Notes: generated from the sequence alone by a model not told the origin. DNA of 64,000 nucleotides from JABDQA01 sp963824415 (GCA_963824415.1 CAWGPM010000003.1:186001-250000), one strand, 5' to 3'. Shown: positions 1 to 8,681, counted from the stretch's first letter. Program-made: numbers and translations.

Positions 1-468
1 CACGGTGGCACCCATTTTCTCCATCCAGAAGACGTTTGGCCTCTGGCGCATCACATCCTCTTCACCCATGTAAACGGTGCAGTCGAAACCGAATTTGGCA
101 GCCATGGTCGCGGTGGCCACACCGTGCTGTCCGGCGCCGGTTTCAGCGATGACCCGGGTCTTGCCCATGCGTTTGACCAGCAACCCCTGGCCGATCACGT
201 TGTTGGCCTTGTGAGCCCCGGTGTGGTTCAAGTCCTCGCGCTTGATGTAGATCCGCGCGCCGCCGAAATGATTGGACAGATTTTCGGCAAAGGTGAGCGG
301 GGTCGGACGGCAGGAGTACGTCGACATCAACGAGGTATATTCCTGCCAGAAAACGGGATCGTTTCTAATTTCCCGATAGGCCGCATCGAGCTGTTCAAAG
401 GTTTCGTGCAGCACTTCCGGGATGAAACAGCCGCCCCAGTTTCCAAAATACCGCTTGGTACTCATCAT
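1..468 (-). CDS. trpB: Tryptophan synthase beta chain, 5' part (cut by window edge)
   Basis: TrpB condenses indole with serine to give tryptophan, using pyridoxal phosphate, in the cytoplasm as part of the TrpAB complex. Only the first 155 or so residues are in the window; family members are about 400 long. Visible family blocks are the N-terminal YFGNWGG, the cofactor-lysine block KREDLNHTGAHKANN (Lys about residue 86) and AETGAGQHG with the catalytic glutamate. Two consecutive ATGs (468 and 465) can start the gene. It is of the ordinary TrpB1 type. The 3' neighbour lies outside the window, so whether trpA follows cannot be seen. Confidence 0.95.
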   Translation of the reverse strand, partial: MMSTKRYFGNWGGCFIPEVLHETFEQLDAAYREIRNDPVFWQEYTSLMSTYSCRPTPLTFAENLSNHFGGARIYIKREDLNHTGAHKANNVIGQGLLVKRMGKTRVIAETGAGQHGVATATMAAKFGFDCTVYMGEEDVMRQRPNVFWMEKMGATV

Positions 469-569
469 AAACTCCAGAAAACGGATGGTTTTGTCTAATA
501 ATGCAAGCTTTGCACCCTACACCAAGAGCTGGGTGTTTCACAAGCATGAAAACGGTGCTTTAGCATCTC

Positions 570-2192
570 TTACAATGGGCGTGAGGCTTGTAAAGTCAAG
601 CTTTGCCGGCAGACGGCGGCAAAATCTTCAGGGTAGTGCCCGTTGATGAAGCGCAGCTGGATTTCGCTGAACGCACCCGGGGACTGGGGAAGTTTCGGCA
701 TGAAACAGTAAATCAGCGGCTGGTCCTGACGCTCGCTGGCAAAGCGCTTCGAGTATTCGATGGTCGTCACCAGCTTTGCTCCTCTTCCGGCAAGGGCCTG
801 CTGCGCCTTCAGGATAGCGCTGTCCAGCGAACGCCGCAGGGCCTGATCTGCTTCAATGATATGGCCGACGAAGCTCTGGTCAGTACCCGGCTTGGTCATG
901 ATCTGCAGCTCCCACTGGGAGGTCTGGGCCTTGGGTACGAACAGCAGGACCCGCTCATCCTGCCAGACAATCAGCTCGGGGCTCAAATCGCTGCGCCCGT
1001 CCATGCGCTGATTGCCGATGATGGCCTGGTAATAATCATGAAACAGGCTGCTCTTGAAGGCGGCCCGGTACTGCTCGATTGCCTCGGCTATCATATCACC
1101 GCAGGAAAAAGGCCTGTAAGGTTCGGCCATCTGCTCACCCACGCCGAAAAATCCCTGGATCGCTTCAGGGATCAGTGCAAACTGCTGGTGTATCTGCTGG
1201 TGGGAGGCGTGCAGACGGTAGCCGGTCGGGGCGAAATCGAATCCAAAATTCCAGCCCCAGAGCGTGGCGGCCAGATCGGTGCTGACAAAATCCGGATGGG
1301 CTATTATCAACAGGCGCAGTGTTTCGAGTTCGTCTGCGCTGAGGCAATGATCAGCCAGACCTATGCCCAGCATCTCAGCGAGCCTGACATAGGTTCTCTG
1401 ATAATAGAGATGGCGCAGTCCGTCGAGATCGTTTTGCGACAAATCAGCGATACAATATCGTATGGCATCATCGGCCATATTGGCGGCGTAGTGGCCGCCT
1501 GCGATATAGGAGTTGCGCCTCAGATATTCATAAATATGAGTCGCTTCGGACGGGCGGTGGTAATCGCCCACAATTTCGCTGTCCCCCTGGGCACCGGGCC
1601 TGATCACCATCGCAATTTTATAGGAATCGGGCAGCGCCGGATTGTTGGCCACCGCCTCAAACAGGTCGTGGTCATGGATGAGCGGCCGCAGTTTATGATT
1701 TCCACCAATCCGGTAGACCAGTCCGGTGGGCTCATCATTGAGGTCATGCTCGAACGAACAGCTCTGCTCGGCCAGCCTGGTCAGATCAGTCCCATCGGTT
1801 GAGGTGGCAGCCAGGGCCAGCAGCAGAGGTCGGGGCAGAGCGCTGATCAGTTCTGCCGGAAGCTGCTGTGCGTTCAGAGTTTCACTGAGCGAAACAGCAG
1901 GCTGTTCGGGCAGTCTGATTCTGTCGAGATGGTCCGCGTTGCGATCCGCCCACCTCTTGCCGATATAGGTGGTTCCCCGAAACGGAAACGGATTGGCAAT
2001 TTCATAGATCCAGTCCGCCTGCGGGACATCCACCGTCTGGTCGGGATAGTTGATTCCGTTTTCTACTGCTCCGCCTTCGGTGTCACGGCCGAGCCTTTCG
2101 ATTCTGGTGCGGCTGCGCAGATTACGCACTCGGTAGGACGGTTTATGGATGCCGAAGATGAAACATTTCTCAGGCGAAATACAGGTTCTCAT
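570..2192 (-). CDS. Uncharacterised 540-residue protein downstream of rsmI
   Basis: I do not recognise this 540-residue protein. It has no signal peptide and no membrane segment and should be cytoplasmic. The stretch around residues 410-445, with LIVWQDERVLLFVPKAQ followed by WELQIMTK, has the rhythm of the galactose-1-phosphate uridylyltransferase / HIT-like beta sheet. No HxHxH catalytic triad is visible, so that resemblance is only a guess. The start ATG lies 8 bp after the rsmI stop codon, so the two genes are probably cotranscribed. A long open frame exists on the opposite strand, but the rsmI spacing favours this one. The final codons contain a TTACAA/TTGTAA inverted pair (570-575, 588-593) upstream of trpB, of unknown meaning. 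Confidence 0.7.
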   Translation of the reverse strand: MRTCISPEKCFIFGIHKPSYRVRNLRSRTRIERLGRDTEGGAVENGINYPDQTVDVPQADWIYEIANPFPFRGTTYIGKRWADRNADHLDRIRLPEQPAVSLSETLNAQQLPAELISALPRPLLLALAATSTDGTDLTRLAEQSCSFEHDLNDEPTGLVYRIGGNHKLRPLIHDHDLFEAVANNPALPDSYKIAMVIRPGAQGDSEIVGDYHRPSEATHIYEYLRRNSYIAGGHYAANMADDAIRYCIADLSQNDLDGLRHLYYQRTYVRLAEMLGIGLADHCLSADELETLRLLIIAHPDFVSTDLAATLWGWNFGFDFAPTGYRLHASHQQIHQQFALIPEAIQGFFGVGEQMAEPYRPFSCGDMIAEAIEQYRAAFKSSLFHDYYQAIIGNQRMDGRSDLSPELIVWQDERVLLFVPKAQTSQWELQIMTKPGTDQSFVGHIIEADQALRRSLDSAILKAQQALAGRGAKLVTTIEYSKRFASERQDQPLIYCFMPKLPQSPGAFSEIQLRFINGHYPEDFAAVCRQSLTLQASRPL

Positions 2193-2200
2193 GATCCGCT

Positions 2201-3046
2201 CTATTTTTTGTTCCAGACCACCAGGGCCTGCTGATAGATTTCCGAACGCCCGACTCCCATGTCGGCGGCGATTTTACTGCATACATCTTTGAGCGACAGC
2301 GTGCTGTTGCTGCGGTACCAGAGCAGAATCTCTTCCAGCGAGTCGGTTTGGGGAACATCGCTTGTGCCCGGATGGATGATAAGCACCAGTTCGCCCCTGA
2401 TCTTTGCATTGGCGATACGTTCGGCCAGCAGGGCAAGAGAAGTCTGTTGAATGTCTTCGTATTTCTTGCTGATCTCCCGGGCCCACAATACTTGCCGGTC
2501 GCCTAAAACCGCAAAGGCGTCCTGGATAAAACGGTGAATCCGATGTGGCGATTCGTAGAATACGACGGGATAGGCTGAGTTGACCAGCGTTGTGAACAGT
2601 TTACGCCGCTGGGCAGTTTTCTGTGGAGCAAAACCGATGAATAAAAAAGAACCAGGTTCGAGACCGGCACAGCTCAGGGCGGCCGAAAGCGCAGACGCTC
2701 CGGGAATGGGCACAATATTGAGCCCGGCCTGGCGCGCCTGGTTGACCAGGATCGAACCAGGATCGGATATTGCCGGGGTGCCGGCATCACTGACCAGCGC
2801 AATATCGGCACCGCCTTCGATCTGGGCAATCAGCTGCGCAGACCGGCTGGCCTCCTTCTCCCGATAGTAGCTTACCAGGGGTGTGTCGATGGAAAAGTGG
2901 TTGAGCAGTTTACGGGTGTGCCTGGTGTCTTCGGCGGCGATCAGATCGACTTCAGACAGGATACGCACGGCCCGGTAGGTCATATCTTCGAGATTACCGA
3001 TCGGGGTGGCGACGATATAGAGGGTTCCGGCCATGGCTGGTGTCAT
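2201..3046 (-). CDS. rsmI: 16S rRNA (cytidine1402-2'-O)-methyltransferase
   Basis: RsmI uses S-adenosylmethionine to methylate the 2'-O of C1402 in the decoding centre of 16S rRNA. The N-terminal block GTLYIVATPIGNLEDMT and the AEDTRHTRKLL and SDAGTPAISDPG blocks are diagnostic of the tetrapyrrole-methylase fold of this family. About 281 residues from the chosen ATG fits the usual 280-290. The frame stays open up to an ATG at 3109, but the added residues are unlike the family; ATG 3046 or 3034 is more likely, though neither has a clear Shine-Dalgarno. It is divergent from the metal regulator and is followed closely by the 540-residue unknown. Confidence 0.93.
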   Translation of the reverse strand: MTPAMAGTLYIVATPIGNLEDMTYRAVRILSEVDLIAAEDTRHTRKLLNHFSIDTPLVSYYREKEASRSAQLIAQIEGGADIALVSDAGTPAISDPGSILVNQARQAGLNIVPIPGASALSAALSCAGLEPGSFLFIGFAPQKTAQRRKLFTTLVNSAYPVVFYESPHRIHRFIQDAFAVLGDRQVLWAREISKKYEDIQQTSLALLAERIANAKIRGELVLIIHPGTSDVPQTDSLEEILLWYRSNSTLSLKDVCSKIAADMGVGRSEIYQQALVVWNKK

Positions 3047-3117
3047 TTCAGGAGGTGAAGAGCATTTCGCTTGCTCGATTATTATGGCCAATGGGGCTGG
3101 AAAATGCATCTTATTTG

Positions 3118-3145
3118 TTGCAATATTCTAACTCCTTTTTAATAT
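3118..3145 (+). promoter_or_regulatory. Candidate promoter of the metal-sensor/permease operon
   Basis: A -35-like TTGCAA (3118-3123) and a -10-like TAATAT (3140-3145) are separated by 16 bp. The -10 box overlaps the left edge of the SmtB-type operator, the expected geometry for repression by promoter occlusion. Prediction from sequence only. Confidence 0.5.
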
Positions 3146-3164
3146 ATGAACATACTTTCATATA
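3143..3164 (+). promoter_or_regulatory. SmtB/ArsR-type operator palindrome
   Basis: Perfect 8-bp arms TATATGAA (3143-3150) and TTCATATA (3157-3164) flank CATACT. Written as two half sites, ATATGAACA - TA - CTTTCATAT, it follows the 12-2-12 pattern known for SmtB/ZiaR/CadC operators. It sits immediately upstream of the AAAGGAGG ribosome binding site (about 3164-3171) and overlaps the -10 box, so it is likely the autoregulatory site of the adjacent repressor. Confidence 0.75.
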
Positions 3165-3177
3165 AAGGAGGTTGTTT

Positions 3178-3549
3178 GTGGAACAGGAACTCTGCGAGCG
3201 CAGAATTATTCATGAGGATCGGTTGCACGCCGCCCGTCGGCAGGTTAGTAGGTATCCCGACATCCAGGCGATGAGCGATCTGTTCAAGGCGATTGGGGAT
3301 CCGGGCAGGCTGCAGTTAGTGCTGGCGCTCGATTCCCAGGAAATGTGCGTGTGCGATTTGGCCGCGTTGCTGGGAGTAAGTGAGTCGGCGGCCAGCCATC
3401 AGATACGCATACTGCGTACCATGAACCTGGTTAAAAACAGACGTGAAGGCCAGGTCCTCTACTACCGGCTGGTCGACGACCATGTGATGGAACTCGCCAG
3501 AGTAGCGCAGGAACATGTGGAGGAACTTGGCGGTGTTACGACGAGGTGA
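3178..3549 (+). CDS. ArsR/SmtB-family metal-sensing repressor
   Basis: A 123-residue winged-helix repressor that should release its operator when it binds metal. Two known sensing sites can be read. The first is the alpha3 ELCVCDL-like motif, here EMCVCDL with Cys57 and Cys59. The second is a complete alpha5 site of SmtB type, D100-x-H102-x10-H113-x2-E116, which in SmtB binds zinc. The recognition helix is VSESAASHQIRILR. GTG 3178 was chosen because AAGGAGG lies 6 bp before it; an in-frame TTG at 3172 would overlap that site. Its stop is 5 bp before the likely start of the permease gene, so the two form an operon. By motif it most likely senses Zn, with Cd, Pb or Cu also possible. Confidence 0.9.
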   Translation: MEQELCERRIIHEDRLHAARRQVSRYPDIQAMSDLFKAIGDPGRLQLVLALDSQEMCVCDLAALLGVSESAASHQIRILRTMNLVKNRREGQVLYYRLVDDHVMELARVAQEHVEELGGVTTR

Positions 3550-3554
3550 AGATA

Positions 3555-4733
3555 GTGAGTGATTTTTTGAAAATAGGCATGGAGGTCTGGCATATACTGC
3601 TTGATTCCGCTTTTTATATCATTTTGGGTATTGTCGCGGCGGGCTGTATCAAGATCTATATCAACCAGGATTTTATCATCCGTCACCTCCGCTACGGCAG
3701 GTACCGTTCGGTGATCAAGGCCTCGCTGTTTGGTATCCCGCTGCCGCTCTGATCGTGCGGCGTGCTGCCGGCGGCGGCATCCTTCAAGAAGCAGGGGGCA
3801 AACCGGGGGGCTCTGGCCTCGTTTCTGATTTCAACTCCGGAATCGGGCGTTGATTCGATTGCCATAACCTATGCGCTGCTCGATCCGATCATGACCGTGG
3901 CCCGGCCGCTGGCGGCTTTTGTCACCGGTATCACCGCCGGATTTATCGAAAACAGCATCTCCTCGGAGTTTATCGAAGACGGAACCAGCCCCGAGTCTGA
4001 TTCGGCCGGTAATCAGACCAGCCCGACTGTGACTGGGGCGACTGACTGGAAACAGAGGCTTGCGCAGTTCAGGGAAGGGCTCCAATACGGTTTTACCGAA
4101 GTCTGGGGAGATATCGTACTCTGGTTTTTTGTGGGCCTGCTGCTGGCCGGCATAATCGCCGTATATCTGCCGGAAGAGCTTTCTCTGCTGGTACTCGGCG
4201 GCGGCATTGTGTCGATGCTGGCCATGCTGTTGATGGGAATGCCAATCTATATCTGTGCTACTGCCTCGACGCCGATTGCGGCGGCATTGCTGCTCAAGGG
4301 GGCAAGTCCCGGTGCGGTGCTGGTCTTCCTGCTGGTGGGACCGGCAACCAATATGACCTCGCTGTCGGTACTCTTCAAAATTCTCGGTAAAGCCGGCACC
4401 ATGCGTTATCTTCTTGTGATTGCAACGGTTTCGGTTCTATTCGGACTTGGATTGGACCGTCTGTACCACTATCTGGCTATTGAACCGCGGGCGGTGATCT
4501 CTGAAGTAAGAGAGTTGGTGCCTTACTGGCTAAAACTCAGTTCAGCGCTTATATTGGTCGTTTTGTCCGCAATTCATTTTTATCGCCGCTACCGGCTGCA
4601 CAAATTAAGAAACGGAAAAAACCAGTATATCGCAGATTTTCCAGCCCTCGGTTCGCCTCTGCCCCATGGTCAGAAACATGTGCCGGCACTGGTAAAGCAC
4701 AGGGATAATAAGATCAGTGGAAAAGATCACTAA
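3555..4733 (+). CDS. Predicted selenocysteine-containing metal efflux permease (SO_0444/DUF318-like), TGA at 3750-3752 read through
   Basis: Two open frames in the same phase, separated only by TGA 3750-3752, together make one 392-residue permease. The junction reads GIPLPL-U-SCGVLPAA. The family, an ArsP-like two-domain permease including the Cu/Zn efflux protein SO_0444, normally has PLCSCG there, so TGA stands exactly where cysteine is expected. The second half continues the fold (STPESGVDSI, PIYICATASTPIAAALL, LVGPATNMTSL) with no other lesion. A hairpin suited to a bacterial SECIS starts 9 nt after the TGA. Membrane segments: about two before the Sec and six after. Start GTG 3555 has GAGG 8 bp upstream; GTG 3546, overlapping the repressor stop, is the alternative. 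Likely role is metal export controlled by the preceding sensor. An automatic annotation would split this into two fragments. Confidence 0.82.
3762..3780 (+). promoter_or_regulatory. SECIS-like hairpin downstream of the in-frame TGA
   Basis: Arms 3762-3769 (GTGCTGCC) and 3773-3780 (GGCGGCAT) form eight consecutive pairs including two G-U. The apical loop GGC (3770-3772) begins with G and lies 17 nt after the TGA. This matches the known constraints on bacterial SECIS elements: a loop about 16-37 nt from the UGA and a G among the first loop bases. SelB would bind this hairpin. Confidence 0.65.
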
Positions 4734-4755
4734 AACGGGAGACAACACATCGCGG

Positions 4756-5886
4756 ATGAATAAGCATATTGGAGTTCTCACTGCCGGCGGCGACAGCCCT
4801 GGCCTGAATGCGGCAATCAGGGCGATCGGTAAAACGGCGCTGGACACGGGGCAGATGGAGGTGGTCGGGTTCAGGGACGGGTTCCGCGGACTGATGGAAA
4901 ACCGCATCATGCGCCTGGACCGTTCCATGCTCTCCTCGATTCTGACGCTGGGCGGCACCATCCTCGGAACCAGCAGGGATAAACCTCACAAGATGCCGGT
5001 CGGTGGCGAGATGATGGACATGACCGAGGTCATCTGCGATAATTACTACCGGCACAATCTGGACGCGCTGGTCTGTATCGGCGGAGGCGGCACCCAGAAA
5101 AACGCTTTTCGACTGGCTCAGAAAGGCCTCAACATCCTGACCCTGCCGAAAACCATCGACAACGATGTATATGGAACCGATGTAACCTTTGGTTTCGATA
5201 CCGCTATGGAAATCGCCACCGAGGCGATCGACCGGCTGCATTCAACGGCCCACAGCCACCACAGGATCATCGTCGTCGAAGTGATGGGGCACAATGCCGG
5301 CTGGCTGGCGCTTGGGGCTGGGTTGGCCAGCGGAGCCGACGTGGTGCTGATTCCAGAGATTCCCTACGATCTGGAAAAGGTCGCCAAGGCAATCCGCGGG
5401 CGGCAGCAGCGCGGCAACAACTTCAGTATTGTGGTGGTTGCCGAGGGGGCGCTGTCGATTTCCGAGAAAAAGAAACGGGACAAACTCAGGCAGAAGAAGC
5501 TCAAGGCCAAAGATACCGGCAAACAGGATGAAAAGAAGAAGGCCCAGGAGGCCTATAGCCATTTCAGCAAAGCGAGAGCCCAGCACACGCTCAGGCTTTC
5601 CCAGCAGCTTGAGGAGGTGACCGGCCTGGAGTCGAGACTGACCATTCTCGGTCATCTGCAACGGGGAGGAACACCTTCCGCCACGGACCGGGTGCTGGCC
5701 ACGAAGCTTGGCAGTGCCTGCGTGCGCTACATCGAAGCGGGGTTGTCGAGCATGATGATCGCGGTTCGCGGAGAAGGTACTGAACCGGTGCCGCTCGAGG
5801 AAGTGGTTGGCAAAAGAAAGATTGTACCGCAGGATCATTGCTGGATAGACAGTGCCAGAAATGTGGGCACCTGCCTGGGGGATTAA
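4756..5886 (+). CDS. pfkA: 6-phosphofructokinase with atypical metal-site residue
   Basis: Phosphorylates fructose 6-phosphate in glycolysis. PFK blocks seen: TAGGDSPGLNAAIR at the N-terminus, PKTIDND (131-137) with the catalytic aspartate, and EVMGHNAGWLAL. Gly112 at the position of E. coli Gly104 suggests ATP rather than pyrophosphate as donor, while Lys132 resembles the pyrophosphate-type and long ATP-type clades. The usual GGDG is GGGG (109-112), so the Mg-binding Asp103 equivalent is a glycine. A lysine-rich charged insertion follows VVVAEGALSIS. The frame is open from GTG 4717, inside the permease gene, but ATG 4756 begins right at the conserved N-terminus. Confidence 0.9.
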   Translation: MNKHIGVLTAGGDSPGLNAAIRAIGKTALDTGQMEVVGFRDGFRGLMENRIMRLDRSMLSSILTLGGTILGTSRDKPHKMPVGGEMMDMTEVICDNYYRHNLDALVCIGGGGTQKNAFRLAQKGLNILTLPKTIDNDVYGTDVTFGFDTAMEIATEAIDRLHSTAHSHHRIIVVEVMGHNAGWLALGAGLASGADVVLIPEIPYDLEKVAKAIRGRQQRGNNFSIVVVAEGALSISEKKKRDKLRQKKLKAKDTGKQDEKKKAQEAYSHFSKARAQHTLRLSQQLEEVTGLESRLTILGHLQRGGTPSATDRVLATKLGSACVRYIEAGLSSMMIAVRGEGTEPVPLEEVVGKRKIVPQDHCWIDSARNVGTCLGD

Positions 5887-5936
5887 TCGAAGTACATACC
5901 ATCGTATAAGTGATAGTTGATGAAAAGGAGTTGGTC

Positions 5937-6602
5937 ATGAAGTTAACAAATAGCCATAGGCGTGCTGAGAGTGTCTGGAAATTTAACAAACTGGCCTGGC
6001 TGATATGCCTGGTGTTGATGTTGCTGCTATCTTCCTGTGCCACCACGAATCTGACGACGACCTGGCACGATCCGGCTTACGCTGGCAGCAAGCGTGTCGA
6101 GGATGTGCTGATCATCGCGGTGACCAAGGATGAGACGATCAGGCGGCTCTACGAGGACAGTTTCGCCGCAGAGCTGGCCAAGGACAATATCAGGGCTGTA
6201 CAGAGCTACACCCTGAAGAATTTCGAGATTAAACCTGACCAGAAATCAGTGGAAGAAGCGGTCAAAGAGGCCGGTGCGCGCAGCGTTCTTATTACCCGGC
6301 ATATCAGCACCGATACCAAGCAGCACTATCGTCCCCCCGAGCGGGTATCAATGTACGCCGATCCCTACTACTCGAGGATGAATCGCTACTATCCACTCGC
6401 TTACCGGGAGGTATACTACACTTCCGGCTATAACTACAGCGTCACCACGGTCAATATCGAGTCCAACCTTTACGACGCCGAAAACGAAAAATTGATCTGG
6501 TCGGCCCAGTCAAAATCGGTTGATCCGCAAATGACAAAGAAATACATCGATGAACTGGTGCAGATTTTTGCCAAAGACCTCAAGGCAAAGTCGCTGCTTT
6601 AA
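5937..6602 (+). CDS. Outer-membrane lipoprotein, DUF4136-like
   Basis: A 221-residue exported lipoprotein of unknown function. ATG 5937 follows AAGGAG at 7-8 bp; an upstream in-frame start is less likely. A hydrophobic stretch ends in the lipobox LSSC with Cys34, followed by ATTNLTTTWHDPAYAG. The mature part has a TTTWxDP-type opening and a middle region (VLITRHIS, then a tyrosine-rich segment) and ends with YDAENEKLIWSAQSKS, a pattern shared with DUF4136-like lipoproteins. It follows pfkA by about 50 bp; no functional link is evident. Confidence 0.75.
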   Translation: MKLTNSHRRAESVWKFNKLAWLICLVLMLLLSSCATTNLTTTWHDPAYAGSKRVEDVLIIAVTKDETIRRLYEDSFAAELAKDNIRAVQSYTLKNFEIKPDQKSVEEAVKEAGARSVLITRHISTDTKQHYRPPERVSMYADPYYSRMNRYYPLAYREVYYTSGYNYSVTTVNIESNLYDAENEKLIWSAQSKSVDPQMTKKYIDELVQIFAKDLKAKSLL

Positions 6603-6650
6603 ATCATCAGGCGACCTTGAAAGAAGTCTTTTCGCTTTGCAGGGCTCGCT

Positions 6651-8564
6651 TTATTTATCCCAGATTCTATCTGATCGTTCGAGATGACTGACGATACGCA
6701 GATAGGTCTGGATCGCCTTGAGTGATTCAGCGTGTTTGGTGGTGTCGGCCAGACCATGAATTTTGTTGCCGTCTATGAGATATATCTCATGTTCACCTAG
6801 CGCCGCTACGGATAATCTTTCTTGAGGCTCTGCTGTTATTTCGAAAATTGATGTTCCCATAAACGGGTTTCTGGTGTTTTCAAGTCCGAGATAGTGAACC
6901 AGGGACGGGGCAAAGTCTATGCTGCTGGCATTGGCGGCATCATATTCGCTTGGCAGGGTGTGCCGTGGATCATGCAGGATAAGCGGTATGGTGTCAACGA
7001 ATATCTTCTGATAATCCGGCCCGTCGAAGGCAGCCACAAATTCATTGTCATGGTAGTGGCAGTGATCGGCAGTAAATATGACGATAGTGTTTTCAGCATA
7101 GGGTGATGAATTCAGATAATCCAGGAATCGGCCGAAGGCAGCGTCCAGATTGTTGATGTTGTTCAGGACGCTGTTGCCGCCTTGTCGATATCGCACGCCG
7201 TCTTTAGAGTTGAGCAGAAAAGAGTGGGTGCCGAAATTATAAAGGCTCATGAAAAACGGTTTTTGCTCATCATCTTTCTGACGGTCCTTCAGGTAACCGA
7301 TAATACTGTTGAAATATTGCCCATCGGAATAGGCATTCTCCATTAATGGAGGCGCATTTTCCAGATGTCTTTTTGCCAGTTCGTCGCCGGTTATCACCGT
7401 CTTAAAGCCAAGTCCAGCAACCATTTCATCGACTCGAGACCGATGATTTTTATGGTGGGCATCGAGAAAAATGGTTTCATAGCCGTATCTGACAAATAGA
7501 TCCGCAAGACTGAGATAGTTAGTTCCGGCAACCTCTTCAAAATGAGTCTGCCAGCCTGCGGCACCACCGTGGGTAGGATACAATGAGCAGAGTTGACCGA
7601 GCAGTCCCCGATAGGTTGCCGCCGTGTGGTTGTAGTATCGACGTACGAGCATGGCTGAGCGCGCAAATTTATCGATATTGGGAGTCAGGTTCTCATATTT
7701 CGAGCCATACGCGCCGACTGCTCGGGCCGACACACCTTCGGCGAAAAAAATAATCACGTTCGGCGGCATCGACCCTGAATCAATCACCGCGTTCCCTTCG
7801 AAAGGTGGTGGGCTTTTGTAAATATACTTTTTGATGAGCGGATAGTTGCTACGGTGATTGAAGTGGAAGCCAAATTTTTTTATTTCAACCAAATCCTGAG
7901 CGGTTAGCTGGCCTTCTGCCCCTAACTGGCCATATCCCGCCTGGTGCAGAAATAGAACCGAGTACAGTGACAGGATCGGGCTGGAATGATCAGCATGGCT
8001 GCCGGAGAGTACTTGGTCGCGCTGGCCAATCATCGGGGCGGGCAGCCACCAGGCGGTGCTGGAGGTAATGACAATACCGAGCAAAAGTAGAAAATTAATA
8101 CGGTTGAAAGATTTGCGGACATCCCGATCCTCGGAGCCCAAGATCTCGGCTGCTGCGGGGACAGCGATGGCAAGCAGCAGGATGAAGCTGATCGCGGTTA
8201 TGGTGTTAACATTTAGTATGAGATAGAGGTGATCCATATTCTCATACGCCAGCCGCGAGAGGAACTCGTTGCCATGGTGGACGGCAAGGGCCTGGAGGCA
8301 GTAAATGATGATAAACAGCGAACAAAGGGTGTAATAAAAATATCGCAGCAAACGGTTTCTGTGCATCAGCAACTGACCGATCAATAAAAGAACGAGCAGC
8401 TCAAAGATAAATAAGTCGAATAAGGTGTATGAGATTAAGATGCCTGACACGCCATGGGGCGCGAGGGGAAAATCAAAGTGCCGGTAGAAAAATATAATAG
8501 CTGCCGCGGTAAAGGCAGACAGGATAGTAAATAGGATAAACTTTTTTGAAACGGGTGAACTCAT
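6651..8564 (-). CDS. Membrane sulfatase/phosphoglycerol-transferase-like enzyme
   Basis: A 637-residue alkaline-phosphatase-superfamily protein with about five N-terminal membrane helices (residues 1-180) and a large external catalytic domain. This is the architecture of LtaS, MdoB and EptA-type enzymes, which move phospho-head-groups onto envelope polymers. Visible active-site features are NVIIFFAEGVSARAVGAYG (metal-binding Glu near 274), the HTAATYRG block near 312-318 with the probable nucleophile Thr, TIVIFTADHCHYHD with Asp-His, and ALGEHEIYLIDG late. The substrate cannot be told from sequence. It stands alone, ending about 50 bp from the end of the convergent lipoprotein gene. Confidence 0.8.
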   Translation of the reverse strand: MSSPVSKKFILFTILSAFTAAAIIFFYRHFDFPLAPHGVSGILISYTLFDLFIFELLVLLLIGQLLMHRNRLLRYFYYTLCSLFIIIYCLQALAVHHGNEFLSRLAYENMDHLYLILNVNTITAISFILLLAIAVPAAAEILGSEDRDVRKSFNRINFLLLLGIVITSSTAWWLPAPMIGQRDQVLSGSHADHSSPILSLYSVLFLHQAGYGQLGAEGQLTAQDLVEIKKFGFHFNHRSNYPLIKKYIYKSPPPFEGNAVIDSGSMPPNVIIFFAEGVSARAVGAYGSKYENLTPNIDKFARSAMLVRRYYNHTAATYRGLLGQLCSLYPTHGGAAGWQTHFEEVAGTNYLSLADLFVRYGYETIFLDAHHKNHRSRVDEMVAGLGFKTVITGDELAKRHLENAPPLMENAYSDGQYFNSIIGYLKDRQKDDEQKPFFMSLYNFGTHSFLLNSKDGVRYRQGGNSVLNNINNLDAAFGRFLDYLNSSPYAENTIVIFTADHCHYHDNEFVAAFDGPDYQKIFVDTIPLILHDPRHTLPSEYDAANASSIDFAPSLVHYLGLENTRNPFMGTSIFEITAEPQERLSVAALGEHEIYLIDGNKIHGLADTTKHAESLKAIQTYLRIVSHLERSDRIWDK

Positions 8565-8681
8565 CGTAAGCGAAGGGCTTATGCAGCAATCGTGTGCGCG
8601 GCAGTACCATGGATCGACTGGCTGTTTTGTAGCCCTAGACAGTACCTCAATATAGCTATAATTCCGAGGACTTTCTCAAAC

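Noticed and set aside
603..1802. Long open frame on the plus strand opposite the 540-residue gene
   Set aside because: Composition looks like an antisense shadow, and the minus-strand gene starts 8 bp after rsmI in an operon-like way.
3546..3752. A separate 68-residue protein ending at TGA 3750, with a second gene starting at GTG 3762
   Set aside because: Both frames are in the same phase and together match one permease; the break falls at the conserved cysteine with a SECIS-like hairpin, so readthrough as selenocysteine explains it better than two genes or a pseudogene.
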